Positions 8,282-17,000 of a stretch of 64,000 nt of DNA are shown here, piece by piece; within the stretch, counting starts at the first letter, position 1, and the number at the start of each line of letters is the position of its first letter. The position numbers and the translations under genes were made by a program. This stretch comes from Ancylobacter oerskovii. GTDB taxonomy: Bacteria; Pseudomonadota; Alphaproteobacteria; Rhizobiales; Xanthobacteraceae. The stretch is from positions 490,446 to 554,445 of the forward strand of contig NZ_JAHBGB010000006.1 in assembly GCF_018390555.1 (NCBI RefSeq). Direction: 5' to 3'. The notes beneath the pieces were generated by a model. That model searched no databases and had not been told where the DNA came from. It saw only the letters and a program-made list of their open reading frames with translations.

Positions 8282-9121
8282 TCACGCCGCGATGGGCGTC
8301 GACAGGCGGGCGCGGATCCGCCCCGGCAATTGGCGCGCCGACTTCACCCGCGGCAGGTCGAGCTCGGCGACGGGGGCTTCCGGGGCCTCCTGCCAGTTGT
8401 CGAACCAGCGGCGCGCGACATTGTCGACGAAGCTCTCCGCCGGCACGCCCTCGGCAAGGATCAGCGAGTGGTCGTCGAGCTCGACATGGTAATAGGTGAA
8501 GGTCTGCGGCATGACAGTCTGGCGGATGATCGTCGTGCCGTTGATCAGGGCGCCCGCCTGGACCAGCATCCCGTCGATCAGCAGCGCGTGGTCGGGCGAC
8601 ACGAAGAGATCGCGCGCCGGCAGATCATCCCCGAGCGCCCCCGCGGCGATACGGATCGGCAGCACCCGCAGCGGGTCGGCGAAAACGGTGGAAACGGTCT
8701 GCCGGGCCAGCCAGCGCACCGGCTTGGTGGCGCCTTCGGCGGTCAGGACCAGATCGCCCGCCCGCAAGGTTTCGATGCGGGCTTCCCCCGTGGGGGTGGC
8801 GATCAGCGTTCCCGGCAGGAAGCAGACGACGAACGGATCCGTTGTATTGACGCAGATGACGTCGCCCGGATGATAGGCCGCCGTCGGCGTGTTGATGCCG
8901 TATGTTCCCTTGTAGACGGTAAAGATGCCGAATTCCGCATATCCGAGATAGGTCTCGTGATAGCCGTCGACCAGCAACTTTTCTCCCGGGCAGAAGACCG
9001 AGTCCTGCTCCTGGTCGTCATAGGTCGCCGTCCAGGGTATCGGCTCGCTGGTCACCGTCAGCGTGTTTGTACTTTCGTCATAGGTGACGTAATTCCAATA
9101 ATTTACCGTATAGGTCGCCAT
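8282..9121 (-). CDS. Stand-alone Hint (hedgehog/intein) domain protein, 279 aa
   Basis: This carries a Hint_2-type domain as found in many alphaproteobacterial exoproteins. Visible block motifs are CFLPGTLIATPTGEARIETL beginning at Cys100, GDLVLTAEG, VRWLARQ, the histidine motif SPDHALL, and YYHVELDDHSLILAEGVPAE. Cys100 would be the nucleophile. The first 95 residues are Tyr/Thr-rich, presumably the substrate-like N-terminal part that could be cleaved or ester-linked. No signal peptide and no RTX repeats are present. A start at 9136 is also possible; I prefer 9121. It is preceded by unusually AT-rich DNA. The biological target is unknown. Confidence 0.82.
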   Translation of the reverse strand: MATYTVNYWNYVTYDESTNTLTVTSEPIPWTATYDDQEQDSVFCPGEKLLVDGYHETYLGYAEFGIFTVYKGTYGINTPTAAYHPGDVICVNTTDPFVVCFLPGTLIATPTGEARIETLRAGDLVLTAEGATKPVRWLARQTVSTVFADPLRVLPIRIAAGALGDDLPARDLFVSPDHALLIDGMLVQAGALINGTTIIRQTVMPQTFTYYHVELDDHSLILAEGVPAESFVDNVARRWFDNWQEAPEAPVAELDLPRVKSARQLPGRIRARLSTPIAA

Positions 9122-9523
9122 TTTCTTGTCCCGCATCCCATCGACGATAAAAAAGGGGTGACAGGATTATTGTGCGGGCCATCGGATTTTATTTAAAAAT
9201 TCGACGTAAAATTTACATACATTCGGATAGCGACCTCGGCGGGCGATCGTGACTTTCGGCGCGGCCTAGCCGAAAGGCGTATCCCTGGCCGCCGCGAATG
9301 CAGCCCAAGGACTCGCTCGCCTCCTCCCGTCGGCACCTCCGCCAGTCCTGACGGTTCAAAAGCGGGAAAGCCGGAACATCGCAAAGAATTTGCTTCGAAA
9401 ATACCGCCGGACATTCCGAGGTCATGGAATTTGCAAGACGTTCAGGCTGCCATCCCGTAATATTCCCCGCGGGTTTATTTCATACGAAAATTACCTATGA
9501 TCGTACCGCTGGGGAGAAGATTC
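9122..9523. promoter_or_regulatory. AT-rich divergent region upstream of Hint gene and DUF3302 operon
   Basis: This 402-base gap has no credible gene. About 9140-9230 is strikingly AT-rich for this genome and lies directly upstream of the Hint gene, where a promoter is expected. A second AT-rich patch near 9460-9500 precedes the DUF3302 gene. Confidence 0.4.
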
Positions 9524-9775
9524 GTGGCCTTCATCGACGCCTTCGCGATTCTCGTCCTTGCCGTGGCGATCGCTTCGGCAATCGGCGTCTTCGTCTTGCT
9601 CGGCGCCGCTCCCGGCCATGTCGCCCGGCGGCGCGGGCATCCCTGGGCGCAGGCGGTGGCGGTCGCCGGGTGGATCACGCTGGTCTTCGGCTTCGTTCTC
9701 TGGCCGCTGGCGTTCATCTGGGCCTATGTCGACGTGCCCGCCAGACCCGCCGAAAAGCGGACGTCGCCCCCATGA
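9524..9775 (+). CDS. DUF3302 inner-membrane protein (YiaW/YibI-like), 83 aa
   Basis: This is a small two-helix membrane protein. The GTG at 9524 is chosen because it follows a GGGGAG ribosome-binding site by a normal distance and because the resulting start (MAFIDAFAILVL) lines up with the N-terminus of E. coli YiaW. An ATG at 9497 is also in frame. The conserved middle, with RRRGHPWAQAVAVAGWITL and a WPLAFIWA ending, matches the DUF3302 family. Its stop overlaps the start of the HlyD-like gene as ATGA, the same pairing as YiaW-YiaV, so the two likely form one membrane unit of unknown transport function. Confidence 0.82.
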   Translation: MAFIDAFAILVLAVAIASAIGVFVLLGAAPGHVARRRGHPWAQAVAVAGWITLVFGFVLWPLAFIWAYVDVPARPAEKRTSPP

Positions 9776-10713
9776 TCGTCTTCCTGCTGAACGGCTATAT
9801 CGCGATCCTCGTCGCGCTGATCTGGCTGAAGGTGGTTCCGGCCAACCTGTTCTGGAAGATCTCGCCGCTTCTCGTGCTGCTGCTCCTCCTGGTGGGGCTG
9901 TTCATTCCCATGGGCTGGGGCGCGCCCTCCGGTCCCGTCGTGATTGGCCGGCAATCGGTCGCCATCGTCCCCGATGTCGCCGGCGAGGTGATCGACGTTC
10001 CCGTCCAGCCCAACGTGCCGCTCAAGGCCGGCGACGTGCTGTTCCGCATCGATCCCACGCCCTATGAGGCGCAGCTCGAGGCGTTGCAGGCGCAGCTCAC
10101 CCTGGCGGAGACCCGGCTGCGGCAGATGACGGAGCTGGCGCAGAAGCAGGCCTCGCCGGAGTTCAATGTCGAGCAGCGCCGGTCCGAGGTCGACCAGCTG
10201 CGGGCGCAGCTCGAAGGGGCGAGGTGGAACCTCGACAAGACCACCGTGCGCGCGCCGGCCGACGGGTTCGTCACCAATCTCGCGCTGCGCAAGGGCGCGC
10301 GGGTGTCCACCCTCTCGCTCTCGCCGGTCATGGCGTTCATCGACACCTCCGAGACGCTGACGCTGGCCGAGATCCCCCAGATCTATGCCCGCTACGTCGA
10401 GCCGGGACAGAAGGTGGAGCTGACGTTCAAATACCTGCCCGGTCAGGTCTTCACCGGCTCGGTCGAGACGATCCTGCAGGCCATCGCCAGCGGACAGGCC
10501 GCGGTGTCCGGCACCGCCGTCGCGCCGAAGCAGATCGAGGCGGCACCCTTCCTGGTCCGTGTCCGGCTGGACGATCCGGCGCTCGGCGCCCGGCTGCCGG
10601 CCGGCAGCGTCGGCACGGCGGCCATCTACACCGATCACGTCAGGCCGAGCCACATCATCCGCCAGGTGGTGCTGCGGCAGGAGGCGATAATGAACTACGT
10701 GGTGCCGTTCTGA
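9772..10713 (+). CDS. HlyD-family membrane fusion protein (YiaV/YibH-like), 313 aa
   Basis: This is a periplasmic adaptor anchored by two N-terminal hydrophobic segments (about residues 5-20 and 27-48). Then come the barrel-sandwich half-motif (VAIVPDVAGEVIDVPVQPN), a short hairpin of coiled coil (residues 100-155), the second lipoyl half (TTVRAPADGFVTNL) and beta-barrel sequence. It overlaps the DUF3302 gene by four bases, so translation is probably coupled. No ATPase or RND pump gene lies beside it, as is usual for YiaV/YibH. Substrate unknown. Confidence 0.85.
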   Translation: MIVFLLNGYIAILVALIWLKVVPANLFWKISPLLVLLLLLVGLFIPMGWGAPSGPVVIGRQSVAIVPDVAGEVIDVPVQPNVPLKAGDVLFRIDPTPYEAQLEALQAQLTLAETRLRQMTELAQKQASPEFNVEQRRSEVDQLRAQLEGARWNLDKTTVRAPADGFVTNLALRKGARVSTLSLSPVMAFIDTSETLTLAEIPQIYARYVEPGQKVELTFKYLPGQVFTGSVETILQAIASGQAAVSGTAVAPKQIEAAPFLVRVRLDDPALGARLPAGSVGTAAIYTDHVRPSHIIRQVVLRQEAIMNYVVPF

Positions 10714-10792
10714 CGGCACGTTCGGAAGGCTCGTGCCGGAGGGCCGGCCACCGAGGCTTCGGCGCAGCACGCGGCGCATCCGGGAGGAAACG

Positions 10793-12397
10793 ATGAGACT
10801 GAAAGACTTGCTGGCCTCGGCCGCATTGATCGTCGCCGGCCTGACCGGGGCGGCGGGCGTCGGATCCGCCCAGCAACCCGCGCCGCAGGCGGCGAAACCC
10901 AACATCCTGGTCATCTTCGGCGACGATGTCGGCCAGACCAATATCAGCGCCTATTCCTTCGGCCTGATGGGCTACCAGACGCCGAATATCGACCGCCTCG
11001 CCACCGAGGGCATGAAGTTCACCGATTATTATGCGGAGAACAGCTGCACCGCGGGGCGCTCCTCCTTCATCACCGGCCAGACACCCAAGCGCACCGGATT
11101 GACCAAGGTCGGCGTGCCCGGCGCGAGCGTCGGCCTGCAGGAGCGCGACGTCACCATCGCTCAGGCCCTGAAGCCGCTCGGCTACGCCACCGGCCAGTTC
11201 GGCAAGAACCATCTCGGCGACCGCGACGAGTACCTGCCGACCAATCACGGCTTCGACGAGTTCTTCGGCAATCTCTACCATCTGAACGCCGAGGAGGAGC
11301 CGGAGCGGCCCTATTGGCCGAAGGACGATGCCGCCTGGGTGAAGGCCAATGCCCCGCGCGGCGTGCTGAAGAGCTCCGCCGACGGCAAGATCGAGGATAC
11401 CGGCCCGCTCGACAGCAAGCGGATGGAGACCATCGACGACGAGACGACCAACGCCGCCGCGGACTTCATCGAGCGGCAGGTCAAGGCGGGCAAGCCGTTC
11501 TTCACCTGGATGAACGCCACCCGCATGCACGTCTTCACCCATATCCGCCCCTCCATGCAGGGGCAGAGCGGCATGCCGGGCAACGACTATGCCGATGGCA
11601 TGATCGAGCATGACGGCCATGTCGGGCAGCTTCTGAAGAAGCTCGACGAGCTCGGCATCGCCGACAACACCATCGTCGTCTACACGACCGACAACGGCCC
11701 CAACCAGTGGTCGTGGCCGGACGCCGCGACCACGCCGTTCCGCAACGAGAAGGATTCCAACTGGGAGGGCGCCTTCCGCGTGCCGGCGCTGGTCCGCTGG
11801 CCGGGCAGGATCAAGCCCGGCTCGGTGGCGATCGATATGTTCTCCGGTCTCGACTGGTTCCCGACGCTGCTCGCCGCCGCCGGCGAGGCGGACATCAAGG
11901 AAAAGCTGCTGCAGGGCACCAGCATCGGCGGCAAGACCTTCAAGGTGCATCTCGACGGCTACAACCAGCTGCCCTACCTCACCGGCCGGCAGCCGCACGG
12001 CAACCGCAACGAATTCGCCTATTTCAACGATGACGGCCTGATGGTCGCCTATCGCAACGGGCCGTGGAAGGCGGTGTTCTGCGAGATGCGCGCCCCCGGC
12101 GGCTTCCGCGTGTGGTCCGAGCCGTTCACCTGCATGCGGGTGCCCAAGCTGTTCAACCTGCGCATGGATCCCTATGAGCGGGCGGACATCGTCTCCGACC
12201 AGTATGACGACTGGCGGTCCAAGAACGCCTATCTGATCGCCTACATGTCCGGGAAGGCCGGCGCGTTCCTGCAGAGCTTCATCGACTACCCGCCGAGCCA
12301 GGTTCCCGCCAGCTTCACCATCGACCAGGTGTCGCGCGACATCGAGGAGCGGGTGAAGGCCAATGCCGCCAAGGCCGGCGCAGGGGCGCCGAACTGA
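10793..12397 (+). CDS. Secreted arylsulfatase-type sulfatase, 534 aa
   Basis: This is a type I sulfatase of the alkaline-phosphatase superfamily that would hydrolyse sulfate esters in the periplasm. A signal peptide spans about residues 1-26 (ending GVGSAQ). The metal-binding start is ILVIFGDDVGQ. Cys85 lies in C-T-A-G-R, which fits the C-x-[A/P]-x-R consensus for conversion to formylglycine. Further motifs are GQFGKNHLGD and VYTTDNGPNQWSWPDAATTP. Met at 10793 has a GGGAGGAAA Shine-Dalgarno. A formylglycine-generating enzyme is not in the window. It sits between the HlyD-like adaptor and an outer-membrane protein. The sulfated substrate is unknown. Confidence 0.9.
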   Translation: MRLKDLLASAALIVAGLTGAAGVGSAQQPAPQAAKPNILVIFGDDVGQTNISAYSFGLMGYQTPNIDRLATEGMKFTDYYAENSCTAGRSSFITGQTPKRTGLTKVGVPGASVGLQERDVTIAQALKPLGYATGQFGKNHLGDRDEYLPTNHGFDEFFGNLYHLNAEEEPERPYWPKDDAAWVKANAPRGVLKSSADGKIEDTGPLDSKRMETIDDETTNAAADFIERQVKAGKPFFTWMNATRMHVFTHIRPSMQGQSGMPGNDYADGMIEHDGHVGQLLKKLDELGIADNTIVVYTTDNGPNQWSWPDAATTPFRNEKDSNWEGAFRVPALVRWPGRIKPGSVAIDMFSGLDWFPTLLAAAGEADIKEKLLQGTSIGGKTFKVHLDGYNQLPYLTGRQPHGNRNEFAYFNDDGLMVAYRNGPWKAVFCEMRAPGGFRVWSEPFTCMRVPKLFNLRMDPYERADIVSDQYDDWRSKNAYLIAYMSGKAGAFLQSFIDYPPSQVPASFTIDQVSRDIEERVKANAAKAGAGAPN

Positions 12398-12455
12398 CGA
12401 ATCGCGCATATTCCGGCGGGGGTCATGCCCCGCCGGCTCATCTGGGAGGCGCATC

Positions 12456-13418
12456 ATGTTCCGGGGACTGCATCTTGCGCTGGCCGCCGCCACGGCCGGC
12501 GCGGCGCTCGCCGGCACGGCGGAGGCCGCCGAGAACGGCGTCGGCTTCTATCTGCTGGGCGGGCGCGGCCCGATGGCCGGCTACCTTCCCCCGCCCGGCC
12601 TCTACATCCAGAACGACGTCTATTACTACAGCGGCACCGGCGGCGGCGGTAAGCGCTTTCCCACCGGCGGGCAAATCATCGCCGATGTCGACGCCACCAT
12701 CTGGGCGGATTTCGTCACCGGCAGCTGGGTGCTGCCGCAGGAGGTGCTGGGCGGCAACCTCGCGCTCGGCGTCATCGTGCCGTTCGGCCGGCCGGACGTG
12801 ACGGCGGATGTGCTGCTGTCGCCGGCCCGCTTCGCGCCGATCGAGCGTAGCGTGACCGACGATGCCTTCGTGTTCGGCGATCCCGTGGCGTCGGCGGCGC
12901 TCGGCTGGCACGCCGGCAACTGGCACTGGAACGTCACCGGTCTCTTGAACATTCCGGTCGGCGACTATCGCGAGGGCGCCCTCGCCAACCTGTCGTTCAA
13001 CCGCTGGGCCGGCGACATTTCCGCCGCGGTGACGTGGCTGAACCCGGAAAGCGGCATCGAGCTTTCCGCCGCGGCCGGCTTCACCTTCAACGGCACCAAC
13101 GAGGTCACCGACTACACCACCGGCACGGAGTTCCATGTCGAGTGGGCGGCGACCAAGATGCTCACCAAGCAGCTCTCGATCGGGCTGGTCGGCTATTATT
13201 ACGACCAGGTCACCGGCGACAGCGGGCCCGGCGCGCGCCTCGGCGACTATGAGGGCCGCGTCACGGCGCTGGGCGGCACCGTCGCCTATAATTTCGAGCT
13301 GGGCCAGACACCCGTCTCGGCCCGCCTGAAGGTCTACCGGGAATTCGATGCCGTGAACCGGCTCGAAGGCACGGCGGGCTATGTCACCGTCGCCTTTCCG
13401 CTGTCGGCCGCCAAATAG
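12456..13418 (+). CDS. Outer-membrane protein of the phenol MetA-pathway (SphA-like) family, 320 aa
   Basis: A signal peptide (about residues 1-25, ending AEAAENG) is followed by an alternating beta-strand protein rich in Tyr, Gly and aromatic girdle residues, with the strands WAGDISAAVTW, GIELSAAAGFTF and SIGLVGYYYDQ. This is the usual look of the COG4313/Phenol_MetA_deg family, thought to form outer-membrane beta-barrels for hydrophobic compounds. It starts behind TGGGAGG, 58 bases after the sulfatase stop, so co-transcription is likely. The specific solute is not known. Confidence 0.78.
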   Translation: MFRGLHLALAAATAGAALAGTAEAAENGVGFYLLGGRGPMAGYLPPPGLYIQNDVYYYSGTGGGGKRFPTGGQIIADVDATIWADFVTGSWVLPQEVLGGNLALGVIVPFGRPDVTADVLLSPARFAPIERSVTDDAFVFGDPVASAALGWHAGNWHWNVTGLLNIPVGDYREGALANLSFNRWAGDISAAVTWLNPESGIELSAAAGFTFNGTNEVTDYTTGTEFHVEWAATKMLTKQLSIGLVGYYYDQVTGDSGPGARLGDYEGRVTALGGTVAYNFELGQTPVSARLKVYREFDAVNRLEGTAGYVTVAFPLSAAK

Positions 13419-13427
13419 CGGCCGACA
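13402..13427 (+). terminator. Hairpin overlapping the stop of the outer-membrane protein gene
   Basis: A perfect 10-bp stem (13402-13411 with 13418-13427) with a six-base loop spans the stop codon. No T-run follows, so attenuation or mRNA 3'-end protection is as likely as termination. Confidence 0.45.
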
Positions 13428-13565
13428 TACGCATTCGGGGAGCCCGGGAGCCCCGGCGGGCCGCTTCCGGGACGGACGATCAGGGCCGAAATCGGCAAGG
13501 GCGATCGCGACGCGGCCAGCTTCCGCCGCGCCCTGGCGAACATCGATGACGGAGGCTGGCGGCAC

Positions 13566-13913
13566 ATGCGGCAGGGCAAGCCTGCAAGGAACAGGGCCTC
13601 CCGCTCCGGCGTCGTCCTCTACGGGCTGGCGCTGGCCGCGATCCTGTCATGGGCGCTGTTCCCGGTCGCCGCGGTCGCCCTCTCCTCCGCCATCGCGGCG
13701 ATGGCGGGCTGCACCCTCGACGAGAGCGGCGCCCATCCCTGCACCGTTCTCGGCCGGGAGGCGGGAGGATGGCTCGTCACCCTGTTCACCCTCGGCTGGC
13801 TCGCGCTGGTCACGCTTCCCACCGGAGCGGCCGCGCTGCTGCTCTGGTGCGCGGTGGTCGCCGTGCACCTTCTTGTCCTTCTGTGGAGACGGCGGGGCAC
13901 CGGGCGGTCGTGA
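13566..13913 (+). CDS. Small membrane protein of unknown function, 115 aa
   Basis: The basic N-terminus is followed by three hydrophobic segments (about residues 15-40, 68-86 and 88-105) and an Arg-rich tail. A loop between the first two helices holds GCTLDESGAHPC, two cysteines that could form a disulfide on the periplasmic side. It is on the same strand as the sulfatase run, 147 bases after the previous stop, and a GGAGG lies ten bases before the start. I do not recognise the family. Confidence 0.65.
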   Translation: MRQGKPARNRASRSGVVLYGLALAAILSWALFPVAAVALSSAIAAMAGCTLDESGAHPCTVLGREAGGWLVTLFTLGWLALVTLPTGAAALLLWCAVVAVHLLVLLWRRRGTGRS

Positions 13914-14010
13914 AGCCCCGGCGCCCAGGGGGGGCGGCGACGCGCTCGCCCGGATCCATCGGCCCGATGACGGCTGGAAATCGTCCGGCCGGGCCGAAGG
14001 TCTCCCGCTC

Positions 14011-14045
14011 GATTGCCGCCGGCCCGATCGGAGCCGGCGGCAATC
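14011..14045 (-). terminator. Strong hairpin after the metallophosphoesterase RTX gene
   Basis: A perfect 13-bp stem (14011-14023 with 14033-14045) and 9-base loop begin seven bases past the stop at 14052. No T-run follows in the minus direction. It is the mirror counterpart of the hairpin after the other RTX gene. Confidence 0.6.
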
Positions 14046-14051
14046 CGGGCT

Positions 14052-17000
14052 TCAGGCGAAGGAGAAGTCGTCGGCGGTGAAGCGGGCCTTGGTCATGTCC
14101 TCGACCAGGACGAGGTTGTCGCCGCTGTCGTCGAGCTGGATGACCACGCCCTCGGCGGTGTCGAGCATCGCCGCCACCACCTCGTCGAAGCTGGCGAAGT
14201 CGAGGCCGCTGAAGGCGATCAGGTCCTCGCCGGCGGTGAAGTCGGTGACGATGTCCGCGCCGGCGCCGGGCTGGAACACGAAGCTGTCGGCGCCGAGGCC
14301 GCCGGTGAGCAGGTCGTCGCCGGCACCGCCCTTGAGGGTGTCGTTGCCGATGCCGCCTTCCAGCACGTCGTCGCCTTCGCCGCCCCAGAGCCGGTCGTCG
14401 CCGAGGCCGCCGACGAGCACGTCGGAACCCTCGCCGCCGGCCAGCTGGTCGTTGCCGATGCCGCCCTCGAGAAGGTCGTCGCCGTCGCCGCCCGACAGCC
14501 GGTCATTGCCGTTGCCGCCGATCAGCTGGTCGGCGCCCTGGCCGCCCAGCAGATGGTCGTTGCCGTTGCCGCCCTCGAGGAGGTCGTCGCCCTCATTGCC
14601 GTTGAGGGTATCGTTGCCCTGGCCGCCGAGCAGATGGTCGTCGCCGGCCTGGCCGAGCAGCGTGTCGTCGCCGGCCTGGCCTTCGAGGAGATCGGCACCG
14701 GCGCCGCCGTCGAGGCGGTCGTCGCCGAGCCCGCCGGCCAGCCGGTCGGCGCCCGCGCCGCCCTTGAGCAGGTCGTTGCCCACGCCGCCGTCCAGCAGGT
14801 CGTCGCCGTCCTCGCCGAACAGCTTGTCGTCGCCCGCCCCGCCCGACAGCACGTCGTCGCCGCGCCCGCCTTCGAGGCGGTCGTCGCCGGGCGTGCCCTG
14901 CGTGCCCGCGGTGACGTCGAGCGCCACCGTCGCGGTGGAGGTGCCGCCCTTGCCGTCGGAGACGGTGTAGGTGAAGGACGCCGCCCCCTGGAAGCCGTCC
15001 GCCGGGGTGAACAGCACATTGCCGGCCGCGTCGAGGCTCACCGTGCCGCCTACCGCCTCGGCGACCGACAGGATGTGCAGCGCGTCGGCATTGGCATCGG
15101 TGTCGTTGGCGAGCAGCAGCGCCGCCGCCAGCGTCAGCACCTGTCCGGCGCGGGTGGTGAAGCCTTCGTCGTCGGCCGCCACCGGCGCCGCGTTCTCCGG
15201 CTCCTCGGCATCGAGCGAGATGACGGTGACGTTGTCATAGATAACGCCCTCGCCCGCCCGCCAATTATAGAGGCCGAAGGTGCCCTTCTCGGTGTCGTGG
15301 ATCTCGATCGGCTGGGTAAACAGCGCGGTGCCGTTCAGCCAGACCTGCAGCTTGCCGTCGACGATGTCGGCGCGCAGCGTGTTGGTGCCGGCGGTGTCGT
15401 AGCGCATCGGGCCCTGCCAGAGGGTCTGCTCGATGCCGTCCTTCAGGCTGAACAGCTGTGGCAGGCCGGTCTGGTTGTCGAGCTCGAACTTGTAGTAGTT
15501 GTCGGCGTCCTGATAGTGCAGCAGCAGGCCGACGCCACCACCCGAGGTCGAGGTGAAGCTGGTCTCGACGCTGTAATTCTCCCAGTCCTTGGCGCCCTCG
15601 CCCTCATAGACGGCGTAGGTGCCCTTGCGCAGCGCGTAGATGCCGTCGCCGAGCGGGCTCCAGTTGAGGCTCCACTGCGAGGAGGGCGCGGTGTCGCCGG
15701 TGCCGCCGAGCTCGCGGCTGTAGCGGTTGGAGGTCTGCTGCAGCACGCCGTCGACCACCGACCAGCTGGCGGCGTTGCCGAGCTCGCCCTCGTCGACGAA
15801 GCGGAAGCCCTGGGCGAGGCCGTCGGAGAAGTCCTCGTTCACCAGCACCTTGTCGGCGGCGACGATCTCCACCTTCACGGTGTCGCTGGAGCTGCCGGCG
15901 GCATTGGCGAGATCGAGGCGGATGAGATGCTCGCCGGTGCCGAGGCTGACGGTGCCCTCGGCGTCGGGGGCGAGCGCTTCGCCGTCCTCGCTCCAGCCGA
16001 CCGTGGTCTCGCCGGTCAGGCCGTTGCTGGACAGCGCCGACAGGTCGATGTCCACCTTGCCGTCGCCATCGGTGTCGATGACGCGGATGGCCTTGCCGGC
16101 ATCGGCGATCAGCGTGCCCTTCTGCACCTGGATGTCGTCGAAGAACACCTGCCGCTGGCCTTCCGACCAGACGCCGACCGTGCCGCCCGCGAGCGGGCTG
16201 TCGTCGGTGACGGCGCCGCCGAACAGCGCCTCGCCGTCCACGGTGGCGTAGAGCGTGCCGTCTTCCACCGCGAGCTCCACCGCGAAGGCGCGGTCGAACG
16301 GGGTGGTCGCCGCCTCGCTGGCGAGCACCGTCTCGACGCCGCCCTGCACGCGGATGAGCTTGTGGGCGTTCTCGGCGATGTCGAAGGACAAGAGGTAGTA
16401 GTTCTGCGCGTCGGTGTAGTAGGCGACGACACCGAGGCCGAGCTGGTCCTCGGCGGTCAGCGTGGCGGAGACGGTGTAGCCGCTCCACTCGGCGCTGCCG
16501 GCGCCGGCCCAGGCCATGATGCCCGAGGCGTTGTCATAGGCGCGCAGCGCGCCCTCGGCGGCGGCGATGCCTTCCACTTCCGTGCCGCGCGACTGCACCG
16601 AGCCGGCGACCTGCCAGCGGGCGCCGGGCGCCGTCCAGCCATCGGCATTGCCGTCGTCGAAAGTCTCCGACAGCAGCGTGTCGTCATTGGTGACGGTGAC
16701 GCGCAGCGTGTCGGTGGAGACGGTACCGTCGGCGGCGGTGGCGCGCAGCGTCAGCTGGTGCACGCCGACGCCGAGCGCGACATCGGCCGCGGCGGTGGTG
16801 GCGATCACCTCGCCATCGGCGTTCAGCCACTCGTAGAAGGCGATCTTGCCGAGCTTGTCGACCGAGCCGGAGGCGTCGAGGCTGACCGTGGCGGTGGCGG
16901 CGTCGCCGGCCGAGACGGTCTGGCCGTCGCCGGCCTCGGCGCGGAACTGCGCCACCGGGGTGCCGAGATCGGCGTCGATCTCTTCCTCATGCTCGCGCAG

